The notes under the pieces: generated by a model
Seen by the model: only the letters and a program-made list of their open reading frames with translations
Databases searched by the model: none
Told to the model about the DNA's origin: nothing
Part shown: positions 32,622 through 41,073 of the stretch, piece by piece
Layout of the letters: the number at the start of each line of letters is the position of its first letter
Numbering within the stretch: position 1 is the stretch's first letter
Source of the DNA: an uncultured Chloroflexota bacterium
GTDB lineage: Bacteria; Chloroflexota; Chloroflexia; Chloroflexales; Roseiflexaceae
Direction: 5' to 3'
Length of the DNA: 45,902 nt
NCBI GenBank assembly: GCA_937876225.1
Contig: CALFIC010000008.1
Coordinates: forward strand, 1 to 45,902
Position numbers and translations under genes: made by a program

Positions 32622-34628
32622 ATGGGATTCTCATATTCACAACGCAAAAATTGGCAGGTGCAACGCTTTGACCGCGATGACATCTTGAGCAAGTTTGTCA
32701 TGAGTTGGTTAAGCGTCGTAGCTACCGTTATTCCGATTTTGATTTTTTATCATGGCTATCAACACGGTTTTTCCTGGGGAATTTTGGTCATCACACTGCT
32801 TGGAAGTGCCGGTAGTGCATACTTAGTCAGACAAATCACCCAAAATGCTCCAGCGCCATTTTTTGTCGGATTGACAGCCTTAGCGAGCATGTATTGGCTG
32901 ATTGCTATTGCGAGTTGGGGGACAGAGCCAGTTGCCGAAGCGTATTGGCCAGCACTCTGTGCAGGAATTGCCGCTGTTGGAATAATTATCGTTATTACTA
33001 TCATCTGGATTCCGCGGCATGACAATGGCGAAAACGCCGCACCACTCACACCACTCGAAATCCTCGGAGTGGTACTTTTATCCATCGCCGCGTTAGCCGT
33101 ACGGTTGTACGCTATTGAACAAATTCCTGTCGCAAGCAATATCGAAGCAAGTTATAGTCTCGAGGCGCTCCATTCGTTGGCAGGAGGATTCAATAATCCA
33201 TTTGCCATTGGAATCGGGGATAATGCCATGTTGTTTAGCATCCTCCAAGGTGCGAGTATGCAACTTTTTGGCACCAATTTAGTTGGCGGTCGCATCATTA
33301 CGGCACTCATGGGCAGTGGCACCATTGTAATGCTCTATTTTGCCACGCGATTATTCTTTGATCGCCGTACGGCATGGCTAACCGCCTTAGCGTTATTGGC
33401 AATGGGTGTCCACCTTGAATTCAGTCGGACTGGGCTATCCTATTTGATGGATAGTTTGGCACTAAGCAGTGTACTTGCCATGTTGGCTTATGGTTGGGAA
33501 ACAGGCAAGCGACGGTTTTATGTGTGTGCCGGTATTGCGCTAGGGGTATGTCAATATTCATACCATACTGGCAAGATTATCCCGGTTATTTTTGCCCTCT
33601 GGTTGGTATTGGTTGCGATCCAAGACTGGGACTTGATTCGCAATCGCTTACCGCAGCTTACATTGATGTGGTGTGTTGGATTATTGCTTGCAATACCAAT
33701 GTGGTGGAGCATTGCCACGCATTGGGATTATCTATCTACGGCAATCATGAGTGTGAGTATTTTTGCGGTGGCTGATGGAAGTACGATGCGCTGGATTGAC
33801 ATCATCGCAGATAGTGCCAAACAACCACTTTGGCTACAATTCCTAATCCAATTCCGCGATGCTGCAGCAGCATTTGTGGTCGTGCCACTCCGAGATGGCT
33901 ACGACACCGGCAGTCCACTCTTGATGCTACCGAGTGCAGTACTGTTTATTGTGGGAGTGTTATTGATGCTCCGCGAATACCGCGACCCACGTTATTGGTT
34001 GCTCTTTATTGGGTTGTGTAGTGCCATAACTGTTGTGGCACTAACCATTGATACACCAGCAGCCCAACGAATCGTATATATCACCCCATTTGTGGCAATT
34101 GTAATTGGGATTGGGCTCGCCGAATCAGGGAAATGGTTTCGTTTGGAGTGGATCCAAAGTGACTGGAGCATTCCCCCAATCGTAGTGCAAATCCTGAGCA
34201 TTGTAGTGGCAATTGCGCTTGCAGGATATGATGGGTATTCCTATCTACAACACAACAGTCTGCGTAATGATTCATTAGCAGACCAAAGTGCCGCCCAAGT
34301 CAGTACGCATATTCATGATTATCCAGCTGGAGCCAAAGTGTATTTGTTTACACAACCAATGCTACGGTATGATCAAAGTGCATTAATCACCCTGCAAGCG
34401 CCCCAAGTCAGTGGAAGCGATGTATATCCACCATTACAGGCACCACCAACATGGGTCATCGATGCGCCAATGAATAGTTTTATTTTTAGTCCAGATCGAG
34501 TTGCAGAGTTAGGATTTATCAGACAGCAGTATCCCGGTGGCAAAGAAACACGTGCATATCGTGATAACGGTGAAATATTACTGATATTCTATGATGTTCC
34601 CGGTGTTTCTACACTTTCGGCACCATAG
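32622..34628 (+). CDS. GT39-like membrane glycosyltransferase with N-terminal membrane extension
   Basis: This 668-aa polytopic protein has a core from about residue 145 that resembles PMT/GT39-type glycosyltransferases: a membrane segment, an extracytoplasmic RLYAIEQIPV...NIEASYSLEAL loop, and SRTGLSYLMDSLALSS, as in dolichyl-phosphate-mannose enzymes. The first loop has Glu but not the adjacent Asp-Glu pair. Before the core, about 140 residues form an extra block of around four membrane segments. A soluble tail of about 110 residues follows the last helix. AAAGG lies 7 nt before the ATG. The GtrB/DPM1-like transferase downstream could supply its polyprenyl-phosphate sugar. Confidence 0.75.
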   Translation: MGFSYSQRKNWQVQRFDRDDILSKFVMSWLSVVATVIPILIFYHGYQHGFSWGILVITLLGSAGSAYLVRQITQNAPAPFFVGLTALASMYWLIAIASWGTEPVAEAYWPALCAGIAAVGIIIVITIIWIPRHDNGENAAPLTPLEILGVVLLSIAALAVRLYAIEQIPVASNIEASYSLEALHSLAGGFNNPFAIGIGDNAMLFSILQGASMQLFGTNLVGGRIITALMGSGTIVMLYFATRLFFDRRTAWLTALALLAMGVHLEFSRTGLSYLMDSLALSSVLAMLAYGWETGKRRFYVCAGIALGVCQYSYHTGKIIPVIFALWLVLVAIQDWDLIRNRLPQLTLMWCVGLLLAIPMWWSIATHWDYLSTAIMSVSIFAVADGSTMRWIDIIADSAKQPLWLQFLIQFRDAAAAFVVVPLRDGYDTGSPLLMLPSAVLFIVGVLLMLREYRDPRYWLLFIGLCSAITVVALTIDTPAAQRIVYITPFVAIVIGIGLAESGKWFRLEWIQSDWSIPPIVVQILSIVVAIALAGYDGYSYLQHNSLRNDSLADQSAAQVSTHIHDYPAGAKVYLFTQPMLRYDQSALITLQAPQVSGSDVYPPLQAPPTWVIDAPMNSFIFSPDRVAELGFIRQQYPGGKETRAYRDNGEILLIFYDVPGVSTLSAP

Positions 34629-34633
34629 CCGTA

Positions 34634-34642
34634 TGCTACAAT
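34634..34642 (+). promoter_or_regulatory. Extended -10 promoter of GT2 gene
   Basis: TGC plus TACAAT lies just after the GT39-like stop codon, 67 nt before the ATG at 34710. The leader contains a small CACG/CGTG hairpin around 34663-34675. Confidence 0.5.
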
Positions 34643-34709
34643 GCCTACAAGGATGAACACGGAAATCGTGAAGGTCCTATAAAGATACGCATGTCAAAGA
34701 GGATATTGT

Positions 34710-35666
34710 ATGGCGACGCAATCACAACCAATGCTGTCAATTGTAGCACCGGTCTACGACGAAGAAATTCTCCTCCCGGAGTTTTATCGGCGCATGGTTG
34801 CAGCCATAGAACCGTTGAATGTCCCGTTCGAAATCATATTAGTCAATGATGGCTCCCACGATAGCTCTGGGCAAATCATGGATCAATTGCATGCCCAAGA
34901 CCCCCGCGTTAAAGTAATCCATTTTTCACGCAACTTTGGTCACCAGATTGCCATTACTGCAGGCACCGACCATGCAACTGGCAAATCAGTGGCAGTAATC
35001 GATTCTGACCTACAAGACCCCCCCGAAGTCATTGTTGAGATGTACAAACAGTGGCTGGCAGGGTATCAAGTGATTTATGGTGTCCGTTCCGAACGTGAAG
35101 GTGAAACCGCATTCAAACGCGCTACAGCGAGTCTCTTTTATCGCTTAATTCGGCGAATTACCAACATAAATTTACCACTCGACACCGGTGATTTCCGCTT
35201 GATGGATGAACGCGTCATCGCTGCAATGAAATCGATGCGTGAGCACCATCGCTTTATGCGTGGATTGTCGGTATGGGTTGGCTTCAAGCAGACGGGTGTA
35301 CCCTATCGCCGCGACGCTCGCAAGGCAGGAGTCACCAAATACCCCTTGCGCAAGATGTTGCGATTTGCGCTCGACGCCATAACGAGTTTTTCGTATTTAC
35401 CACTCCAGCTTGCCACCTATAGCGGATTTGTAATTGCCGGCCTCAGTGTGATTGCAATTGTGATTGCAATCATTTTGCGATTAACGGGAAGTGCAATTGC
35501 AGGGCAAGCAACGACATTGGTAAGTGTATTGTTCCTAGGCGGGATTCAACTCATTTTCCTCGGAATAATGGGCGAATATCTAGGCCGGATTTATGACGAA
35601 GTGAAACGGCGACCACTGTATATCGTTGCCGAGCGACACGGATTAGAGGCACCCCACTTTGAGTGA
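34710..35666 (+). CDS. Polyprenyl-phosphate glycosyltransferase, GT2 (GtrB/DPM1-like)
   Basis: This 318-aa GT2 enzyme has the nucleotide-sugar motifs LSIVAPVYDEE and ILVNDGSHD, the VIDSDLQDPPEV motif with catalytic metal DxD, and FRLMDERV. Two C-terminal membrane helices (about 235-262 and 268-290) match the GtrB/DPM1 layout, which transfers a hexose from UDP- or GDP-sugar to undecaprenyl phosphate at the cytoplasmic face. AGAGGA precedes the ATG. It follows a GT39-like enzyme that would use such a lipid-linked donor, so the pair probably glycosylates a surface product. Its end overlaps the hflX TTG start. Confidence 0.9.
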   Translation: MATQSQPMLSIVAPVYDEEILLPEFYRRMVAAIEPLNVPFEIILVNDGSHDSSGQIMDQLHAQDPRVKVIHFSRNFGHQIAITAGTDHATGKSVAVIDSDLQDPPEVIVEMYKQWLAGYQVIYGVRSEREGETAFKRATASLFYRLIRRITNINLPLDTGDFRLMDERVIAAMKSMREHHRFMRGLSVWVGFKQTGVPYRRDARKAGVTKYPLRKMLRFALDAITSFSYLPLQLATYSGFVIAGLSVIAIVIAIILRLTGSAIAGQATTLVSVLFLGGIQLIFLGIMGEYLGRIYDEVKRRPLYIVAERHGLEAPHFE

Positions 35667-37026
35667 AATCCCCAAAGAGGCGACATACGGCTCGATTGAA
35701 ACGACCCGTGGCACCAAGCTCCATTCAACCAAACCACCCCGTGAAAAGGCCTTCCTCGTCGGTGCCGAGCTCACCGGCGGACGGAGTGCGTGGTCAGCTG
35801 AAGACTCGCTCGCAGAACTTGCATTGCTGGTTGATACGGCCGATATCGACGTCGTCGGCCAGATGCAGCAACGCCTCAAACATACATTTGCCCAATACTA
35901 CATCGGACCTGGTAAAGTCGCAGAAATAGCCGCACTCAAAGAATCCCTCGATTTTGATTTGGTCGTGTTCGACGAAGAGCTCACCCCGGGGCAAACCCGT
36001 AACCTCGAAGAAACACTCGATGTACGCGTCGTCGATCGAACCACCATCATTCTCGATATTTTTGCCCGCCATGCCCGCACCCGTGAAGGACGCATCCAAG
36101 TCGAATTAGCTCAATACAAATACTTGCTCCCCCGCTTGCGTCGGCAATGGACGCACCTCGAGCGCCAAGCCGGTGGTGGCGGCGGTTCGGCCGGTGGTGT
36201 GGTCGGGTTGCGTGGCCCTGGTGAAACGCAGCTCGAAGTCGACCGCCGTTTGGTCAACAAACGGATTACCGTCCTCGAGCAACACATCAAAGAAATCCAC
36301 ACCCAGCGCGAAGTCTACCGCGAACGACGTCGGGATACGGGCATCCAAGTCGTGGCCATCGTCGGCTATACCAATGCGGGCAAATCAACGCTCCTCAATG
36401 CGATGGCGAATTCTGCAGTGCGTGCCGAAGACCGTTTGTTTGCCACTCTCGACCCTACCACCCGTCAAGTCACCACCCCCGGTGGTACGCATTATTTACT
36501 CACCGATACCGTCGGTTTCATTCAAAAACTCCCTACAGAACTCGTAGTGGCGTTCCGCGCCACACTCGAAGAAATCGCCGATGCTGATTTGATTTTGCAC
36601 GTACTCGACATCACCCATACCAATGCGGAACAGCAAACCCAAACCGTCAACGACACGCTGAAACAACTCGAAGTCGGGGATACGCCCGTGTTGACGGTAC
36701 TCAACAAAATCGATAAATTGACTGGTGTCGATCAAAGCGAAGTTGCTGGCATGGCCGAAGCACTCGGATTGCCCAACGATTTTGTGGCAGTTTCAGCCCA
36801 AAACGGTTGGGGAATAGAAGTACTCGCAGCCCGTATCGAACAAATGCTCAAACAAGAAATGATTGAGCTACGTGCCTATATTCCCTATCGCCGTAGTGAT
36901 TTGATGCATCTCTGGCGACAACGAGGAGTGATTAGTAGCGAAGAATACGATGGCGATGGTGCCATTGTCGAAGGCCGGATCCCACAAGCACTCGTCCATA
37001 TCATACGGAGCGCAACCAAATCGTGA
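35659..37026 (+). CDS. hflX: Ribosome-associated GTPase HflX
   Basis: HflX is a GTP/ATPase that splits stalled or stress-inactivated ribosomes. The 455-aa protein has the N-terminal HflX domain (KVAEIAALKE, VVFDEELTPGQTRNLEE, DIFARHARTREGRIQVELAQ). A Gly-rich GLRGPGETQLEVDRR loop and coiled coil follow. The G domain has G1 GYTNAGKST (about 236-244), G3 DTVGFIQ and G4 NKID. The best start is a TTG at 35659 overlapping the GT2 stop, with GAGG about 9 nt upstream, so translation is probably coupled and kept low. The stop overlaps the next gene's GTG by 4 nt. Confidence 0.95.
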   Translation: MSEIPKEATYGSIETTRGTKLHSTKPPREKAFLVGAELTGGRSAWSAEDSLAELALLVDTADIDVVGQMQQRLKHTFAQYYIGPGKVAEIAALKESLDFDLVVFDEELTPGQTRNLEETLDVRVVDRTTIILDIFARHARTREGRIQVELAQYKYLLPRLRRQWTHLERQAGGGGGSAGGVVGLRGPGETQLEVDRRLVNKRITVLEQHIKEIHTQREVYRERRRDTGIQVVAIVGYTNAGKSTLLNAMANSAVRAEDRLFATLDPTTRQVTTPGGTHYLLTDTVGFIQKLPTELVVAFRATLEEIADADLILHVLDITHTNAEQQTQTVNDTLKQLEVGDTPVLTVLNKIDKLTGVDQSEVAGMAEALGLPNDFVAVSAQNGWGIEVLAARIEQMLKQEMIELRAYIPYRRSDLMHLWRQRGVISSEEYDGDGAIVEGRIPQALVHIIRSATKS

Positions 37027-38312
37027 ACGAACACGGCGAACTTCCTGTTGCGGTGAAGCGCAGCAATTATCTCAAAGGGGTGCTCAACGGCACCATTTTC
37101 ACCCTTGGTGAAGCCGCCAGCAATCCTGGCTTGGTACTGACGTTACTTGTGCGTCAACTGGGTGGCTCATTGACGTTGATTAGCTTGTTACCGGTCATCC
37201 AAAGTACTGGGTATCTCTTGCCGCAAATTATTGTGGGTGGCCATGTCCAAGCGTTGCCCTATAAATTACCCACCTATCGCTTATTTGCCGTATTACGCCT
37301 AGTTGCCCAGTTTGCATTGATTGTGGCCTGCTACACCGCCGGTATGATTGACCCCAGTATTGGGCTGCTGGCAATTTTGGTCAGCTATGCCTTGTTTTGT
37401 ATCGGTGGCGGTGTCACAACCCTGAGTTTCCAAGATGTGGTGGCAAAAATTGTCCAACCCAATCAACGGGGACGGTTTTTTGGGTTGCGCCAATTGTCTG
37501 GTGGATTGTTAGCATTTGCGGTGGGTGGCACGTTTGTGCGCTGGATGTTGAGTGACAGTTCACCGATTGCATTCCCGATGAACTTTGCAGCGATTAGTTT
37601 GTTTAGTTTTATCTGTTATGCCACCGCCATGGGAATTTTTGCGACCGTCAAAGAGCCCAAAGCCAATCAGACTGTCCCGGCCTTACGGCTGCGTGATGCC
37701 CTCAAAGCCGCACCAGCCATGCTCCGTGGCCACACCAATTATCGGCGCTTTATTTGGGCACGCTTGTGTTTATTGGTAGGGCGCTTAGCAGAACCGTTTT
37801 ATATTATATATGTCACCGAACAACTAGGCTTCCCCAAAAGTACCGCCGGCTTATTCATTGCCATCGCTGCCGTCACTGCTGCCATCTCAAATTTGATCTG
37901 GGGGCGGTTAGGTGATAAGCACGGCATGCACTGGTTATTACGCTTGACCGGGAGCTTATCAATTGCCCCACCATTGATGATGCTCGTCGCGCCATTACTC
38001 ATGCCATTTGGAAGCACCGTCGTGCTCGGATGGTTGCTGTTGCTCTGTCTGATGTCTGGAGTATCGAGTGACGGCATCGGCATCGCCGGCATGACGTATT
38101 TACTCGAAGTGGTCCCTGGCCCACAACGGCCGATTTATATGGGGTTGGCAAATACAATTTTGGGAGTAGGGGCATTGGTGCCGATTATCGGTGGCATTCT
38201 CGTCAATCAAGTTGGCTATTCTGGTACATATATCGTCGCCGCCTTGTTTTGTATTGTGGGTGTCGCGATTGCCACACAGCTTCGCGCAACACCACGCCCA
38301 ACGGAGGTGTAG
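37023..38312 (+). CDS. MFS transporter
   Basis: This 429-aa major-facilitator permease has about twelve membrane segments. Landmarks are the LPYKLPTYRLFAVLRL loop between segments 2 and 3, the NQRGRFFGLRQ loop before segment 5, and IWGRLGDKHGMHWLLR between segments 8 and 9. Substrate is unknown. The GTG start overlaps the hflX stop as GTGA, so translation is coupled. An alpha/beta hydrolase follows immediately. Confidence 0.86.
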   Translation: MNEHGELPVAVKRSNYLKGVLNGTIFTLGEAASNPGLVLTLLVRQLGGSLTLISLLPVIQSTGYLLPQIIVGGHVQALPYKLPTYRLFAVLRLVAQFALIVACYTAGMIDPSIGLLAILVSYALFCIGGGVTTLSFQDVVAKIVQPNQRGRFFGLRQLSGGLLAFAVGGTFVRWMLSDSSPIAFPMNFAAISLFSFICYATAMGIFATVKEPKANQTVPALRLRDALKAAPAMLRGHTNYRRFIWARLCLLVGRLAEPFYIIYVTEQLGFPKSTAGLFIAIAAVTAAISNLIWGRLGDKHGMHWLLRLTGSLSIAPPLMMLVAPLLMPFGSTVVLGWLLLLCLMSGVSSDGIGIAGMTYLLEVVPGPQRPIYMGLANTILGVGALVPIIGGILVNQVGYSGTYIVAALFCIVGVAIATQLRATPRPTEV

Positions 38313-38314
38313 CA

Positions 38315-39223
38315 ATGTGGGGAATCATCATCCTCGTCGTTTTGTGCGGTGCGCCATTTGTATTGATCCGCCGGCGCGAAACCAGCACAATTCAAGAATT
38401 ACTCGGTAACCAGGGGCGTCATATCGACATCAACGGCAACATAGTTGCCGTCTACGACCAAGGAAGTGGGCCGGCGATCGTCATGCTCCATGGCTTTGGC
38501 GGCTGGCAAGCTACCTGGGAGCGGGTACAGCCGGCATTACAGGCAGCGGGGTATCGCACGATTGGCATCGATGCAATTGGTGCAGGGGCATCAAGCCGCT
38601 CGACACGCCAAAACGACTACACTACCGAAGCACAAGCCCGCAATGTACTTGCCGTACTTGACCTCCTAGGAATTAATGACGCAATATTACTCGGACATTC
38701 CTATGGCGGCCGCATCGCATTGCAAACGGCTATTTTGGCACCCGAACGAGTCACCCGCATCATTGGACTTGCACCAGAATCATTGACCAAAGAGCGCCCC
38801 CCCATCGCAAAAATCGTCACTATTCCCATACTAGGGTATGCGTTGGCGTTTTGGTCAACTGCGCCCTCATTGACGGGTGCAGGACTCAAAGCAGTCTCGA
38901 AGCGGCCTCAATGGGTTGCACTCCGCCAACACGAATATGCGCGCCCAGTGCGAGTACAAGGGCATCTTGCAGGGCAAATTTGTCAATCATCAGCGCCTAA
39001 AGATGGCATCAAACCGGTGCCGGTATTTTACAACACTATTATTTGTCCGGTGTTTTTGATATGGGGTGATGGGGATCCGGTCTTTACCGTAAGGAATGGC
39101 ACTACATTAGTAGAAAATATGCCAAATGCGCACCTTGCCGTTGTTCCCAATACCGGACATGTGCCGCACGAAGAATCATTCGACGAAACAATGGCCTTTA
39201 TCCATCAGGCGTTAACCCAATAG
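38315..39223 (+). CDS. Membrane-anchored alpha/beta hydrolase
   Basis: This 302-aa alpha/beta-fold hydrolase has an N-terminal hydrophobic anchor (about residues 2-18). The oxyanion strand is VMLHGFGGWQATW. The nucleophile elbow is GHSYGG (Ser129). Likely catalytic Asp is in WGDGDPVF (about 254) and His in NTGHVPHEE (about 282). Substrate unknown; esterase or lipase-like. GGAGGTG lies 6-8 nt before the chosen ATG; an in-frame ATG at 38249 lies inside the MFS gene. Its 3' end overlaps the convergent acpS by 26 nt with no terminator between them. Confidence 0.88.
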   Translation: MWGIIILVVLCGAPFVLIRRRETSTIQELLGNQGRHIDINGNIVAVYDQGSGPAIVMLHGFGGWQATWERVQPALQAAGYRTIGIDAIGAGASSRSTRQNDYTTEAQARNVLAVLDLLGINDAILLGHSYGGRIALQTAILAPERVTRIIGLAPESLTKERPPIAKIVTIPILGYALAFWSTAPSLTGAGLKAVSKRPQWVALRQHEYARPVRVQGHLAGQICQSSAPKDGIKPVPVFYNTIICPVFLIWGDGDPVFTVRNGTTLVENMPNAHLAVVPNTGHVPHEESFDETMAFIHQALTQ

Positions 39224-39605
39224 CGACGGCACTTGCAATAGCATATTCTCCATCATGACTAATGCTTATGTCAAATGAAGACAATCCTTGCGCCGCCGCA
39301 ATCGTGGCGGCGTTTCTATGGAGGGCAATCTGTGGTTTGCCTGCAGCATCACGTTGAATTTGGATGTCATGCCATGGGACTGCAGCAACACCGCTGGCCA
39401 AACCACGAATCCCGACGCCGAGTAACTTTGCCACGGCTTCTTTCGCGGCCCAGCGTGCCGCAATTGCAGGAATCCGGCCAGCACAGATTGTTATTTCTTC
39501 GGGAGTCAAGACCCGCACCAAAAAACGGTCCCCGTGACGGGCAACGACATCCGCAATCCGGACAATTTTGATCATATCGACGCCAGTACGCACGACGAGT
39601 GACAT
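39198..39605 (-). CDS. acpS: Holo-[acyl-carrier-protein] synthase
   Basis: AcpS transfers 4'-phosphopantetheine from CoA to acyl carrier protein. The 135-aa protein has the metal-binding start TGVDMIKIVRI with Asp10, an LTPEE helix, and ARWAAKEAVAKLLG with the second ligand Glu. A late SISHDGEYAIASAVA strand follows the family. It is the last gene of the minus-strand unit: its ATG overlaps the stop of the FecR-like gene (TAATG). It overlaps the convergent hydrolase by 26 nt. Confidence 0.93.
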   Translation of the reverse strand: MSLVVRTGVDMIKIVRIADVVARHGDRFLVRVLTPEEITICAGRIPAIAARWAAKEAVAKLLGVGIRGLASGVAAVPWHDIQIQRDAAGKPQIALHRNAATIAAAQGLSSFDISISHDGEYAIASAVAIGLTPDG

Positions 39606-41026
39606 TATTGACGCCCAATCAAATTCACGTCGGTAATTTCGGACAAATAATCATGGCCACGCGCTTCAATGCGAATCGATTGAAGATAGCGGGCATAGCG
39701 CAAAAATTCATCTTCACGTAAATCAACATCAAGCCGATACCATTGGAATGGCGGTAAGGCTCGATAACGGATATCACCAGAATCTTGCACCAGGGATTCA
39801 CTCGATTTAAAAGCATACAGACAAAACGTGCGTTCTTGTTGTTTATCAGTCGGGCTTGTAGCTTTGAAAGTCAACTTAAACATAACTGGGCATTCCGAGC
39901 CGGCAATCCCTGCCAGCGGCACCGTTTGCGTGAGTACACGCACCCAGGCAGTCAAGCGGAGCGAAGTGTATTCTGACACATCGGCGTCGAGTGTTTGGTC
40001 GATACCGACAGCAAAGGGACGGATTTGATTGCCATCACGGCGGAAGCGCAGAATTCGCACTTGGTCTTCGGCAGAACAAAAATCAGGGCGTTCTGGACGA
40101 CAGCCGAGTGACACTTCAAGTCGGCCGTTTTTTTCGGCAGTACTCAAATTTGGCGCATCAGCACGATCAAATTTACGCCAGTTGTAGCGGTCATCATCAC
40201 GCAATGCACTCACCACTGCTTGCCATTGTGGATCATGGATGAGCTGCCACGTCGCCGTTCGTGCTTTGTGAATCTGGTTCGCATCACTGACTTCGACAAT
40301 CTGACCAGCAGACACACCTTCTGTCACCGCCCCTCGTTGCACCGTTGCATTACCGCTTCGCACGGCTATTTCGAATTGCACGGGGTTATTGAGCGCAGCA
40401 TCATCAGGGATAACATTGATACTATAGCTCCCCCCGGGGGACATCCACACGGTCACTTGATTGGCCAACGTCACACTATATTCCACACTCGCAAACGGTT
40501 GATATTGCGCAATATCATAGCGGGCATAGCCAGCGTTTTGGATGAGATTGACCACTTGGCGACGATGCGACCAACGCGACACTTGGTAGGTACGGTACAC
40601 AATATCACTCCCCGTACCTTGTGCCCATAACTGAATGTGCGTTGTATCAGGGAGTACCAGTGATGCGACGGGACCATATCCTGCAGCTGGCAACGTTTTG
40701 ATGCGGTCACCAATGGTGAGTGGCGCACAAATATCACTTTGGTTTTGACAGAGGTCTACCGCAGCAGGCAAGCGTTCGATGGTATGGCTAGTCAGACTGC
40801 GTGGCTCTTGAAGCAAAATCCCTGAGCGTACATGGCCACGTAACATTGCCCCATCTTGACTCCACATTGCCCCGACATATCCATGCCATGCCAATTGTGC
40901 GAGCCACATCAATACCACCAACGACGCCACAAAAAACGCCGTCAAAATCAACCACGCACTCTGTTCTGGCGTAATACGATCACCGGGGGTGGGCGTTATT
41001 GGTAATGGTGATAATGGTTGTGTCAT
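39605..41026 (-). CDS. Single-span membrane-anchored protein with FecR-like segment
   Basis: This 473-aa protein has one N-terminal membrane helix (about residues 24-46) after a short Pro/Thr-rich cytoplasmic start. The rest is probably outside the cell. A middle region (about 150-260) with VTVWMSPGGSYSINV, AVRSGNATVQRG and VSAGQIVEVSD resembles FecR/ferric-citrate-sensor beta strands. The C-terminal third (about 300-473) is a predicted beta-sandwich with four Cys. No enzyme motif is seen. I chose the ATG at 41026; an in-frame start at 41137 would overlap glnA. It starts about 48 nt after glnA and its stop overlaps acpS. Function unknown. Confidence 0.7.
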   Translation of the reverse strand: MTQPLSPLPITPTPGDRITPEQSAWLILTAFFVASLVVLMWLAQLAWHGYVGAMWSQDGAMLRGHVRSGILLQEPRSLTSHTIERLPAAVDLCQNQSDICAPLTIGDRIKTLPAAGYGPVASLVLPDTTHIQLWAQGTGSDIVYRTYQVSRWSHRRQVVNLIQNAGYARYDIAQYQPFASVEYSVTLANQVTVWMSPGGSYSINVIPDDAALNNPVQFEIAVRSGNATVQRGAVTEGVSAGQIVEVSDANQIHKARTATWQLIHDPQWQAVVSALRDDDRYNWRKFDRADAPNLSTAEKNGRLEVSLGCRPERPDFCSAEDQVRILRFRRDGNQIRPFAVGIDQTLDADVSEYTSLRLTAWVRVLTQTVPLAGIAGSECPVMFKLTFKATSPTDKQQERTFCLYAFKSSESLVQDSGDIRYRALPPFQWYRLDVDLREDEFLRYARYLQSIRIEARGHDYLSEITDVNLIGRQ

Positions 41027-41073
41027 GACGTCGTTTTTATTCCATCTCAGTAAGCGGTTGACGGTATCACATG

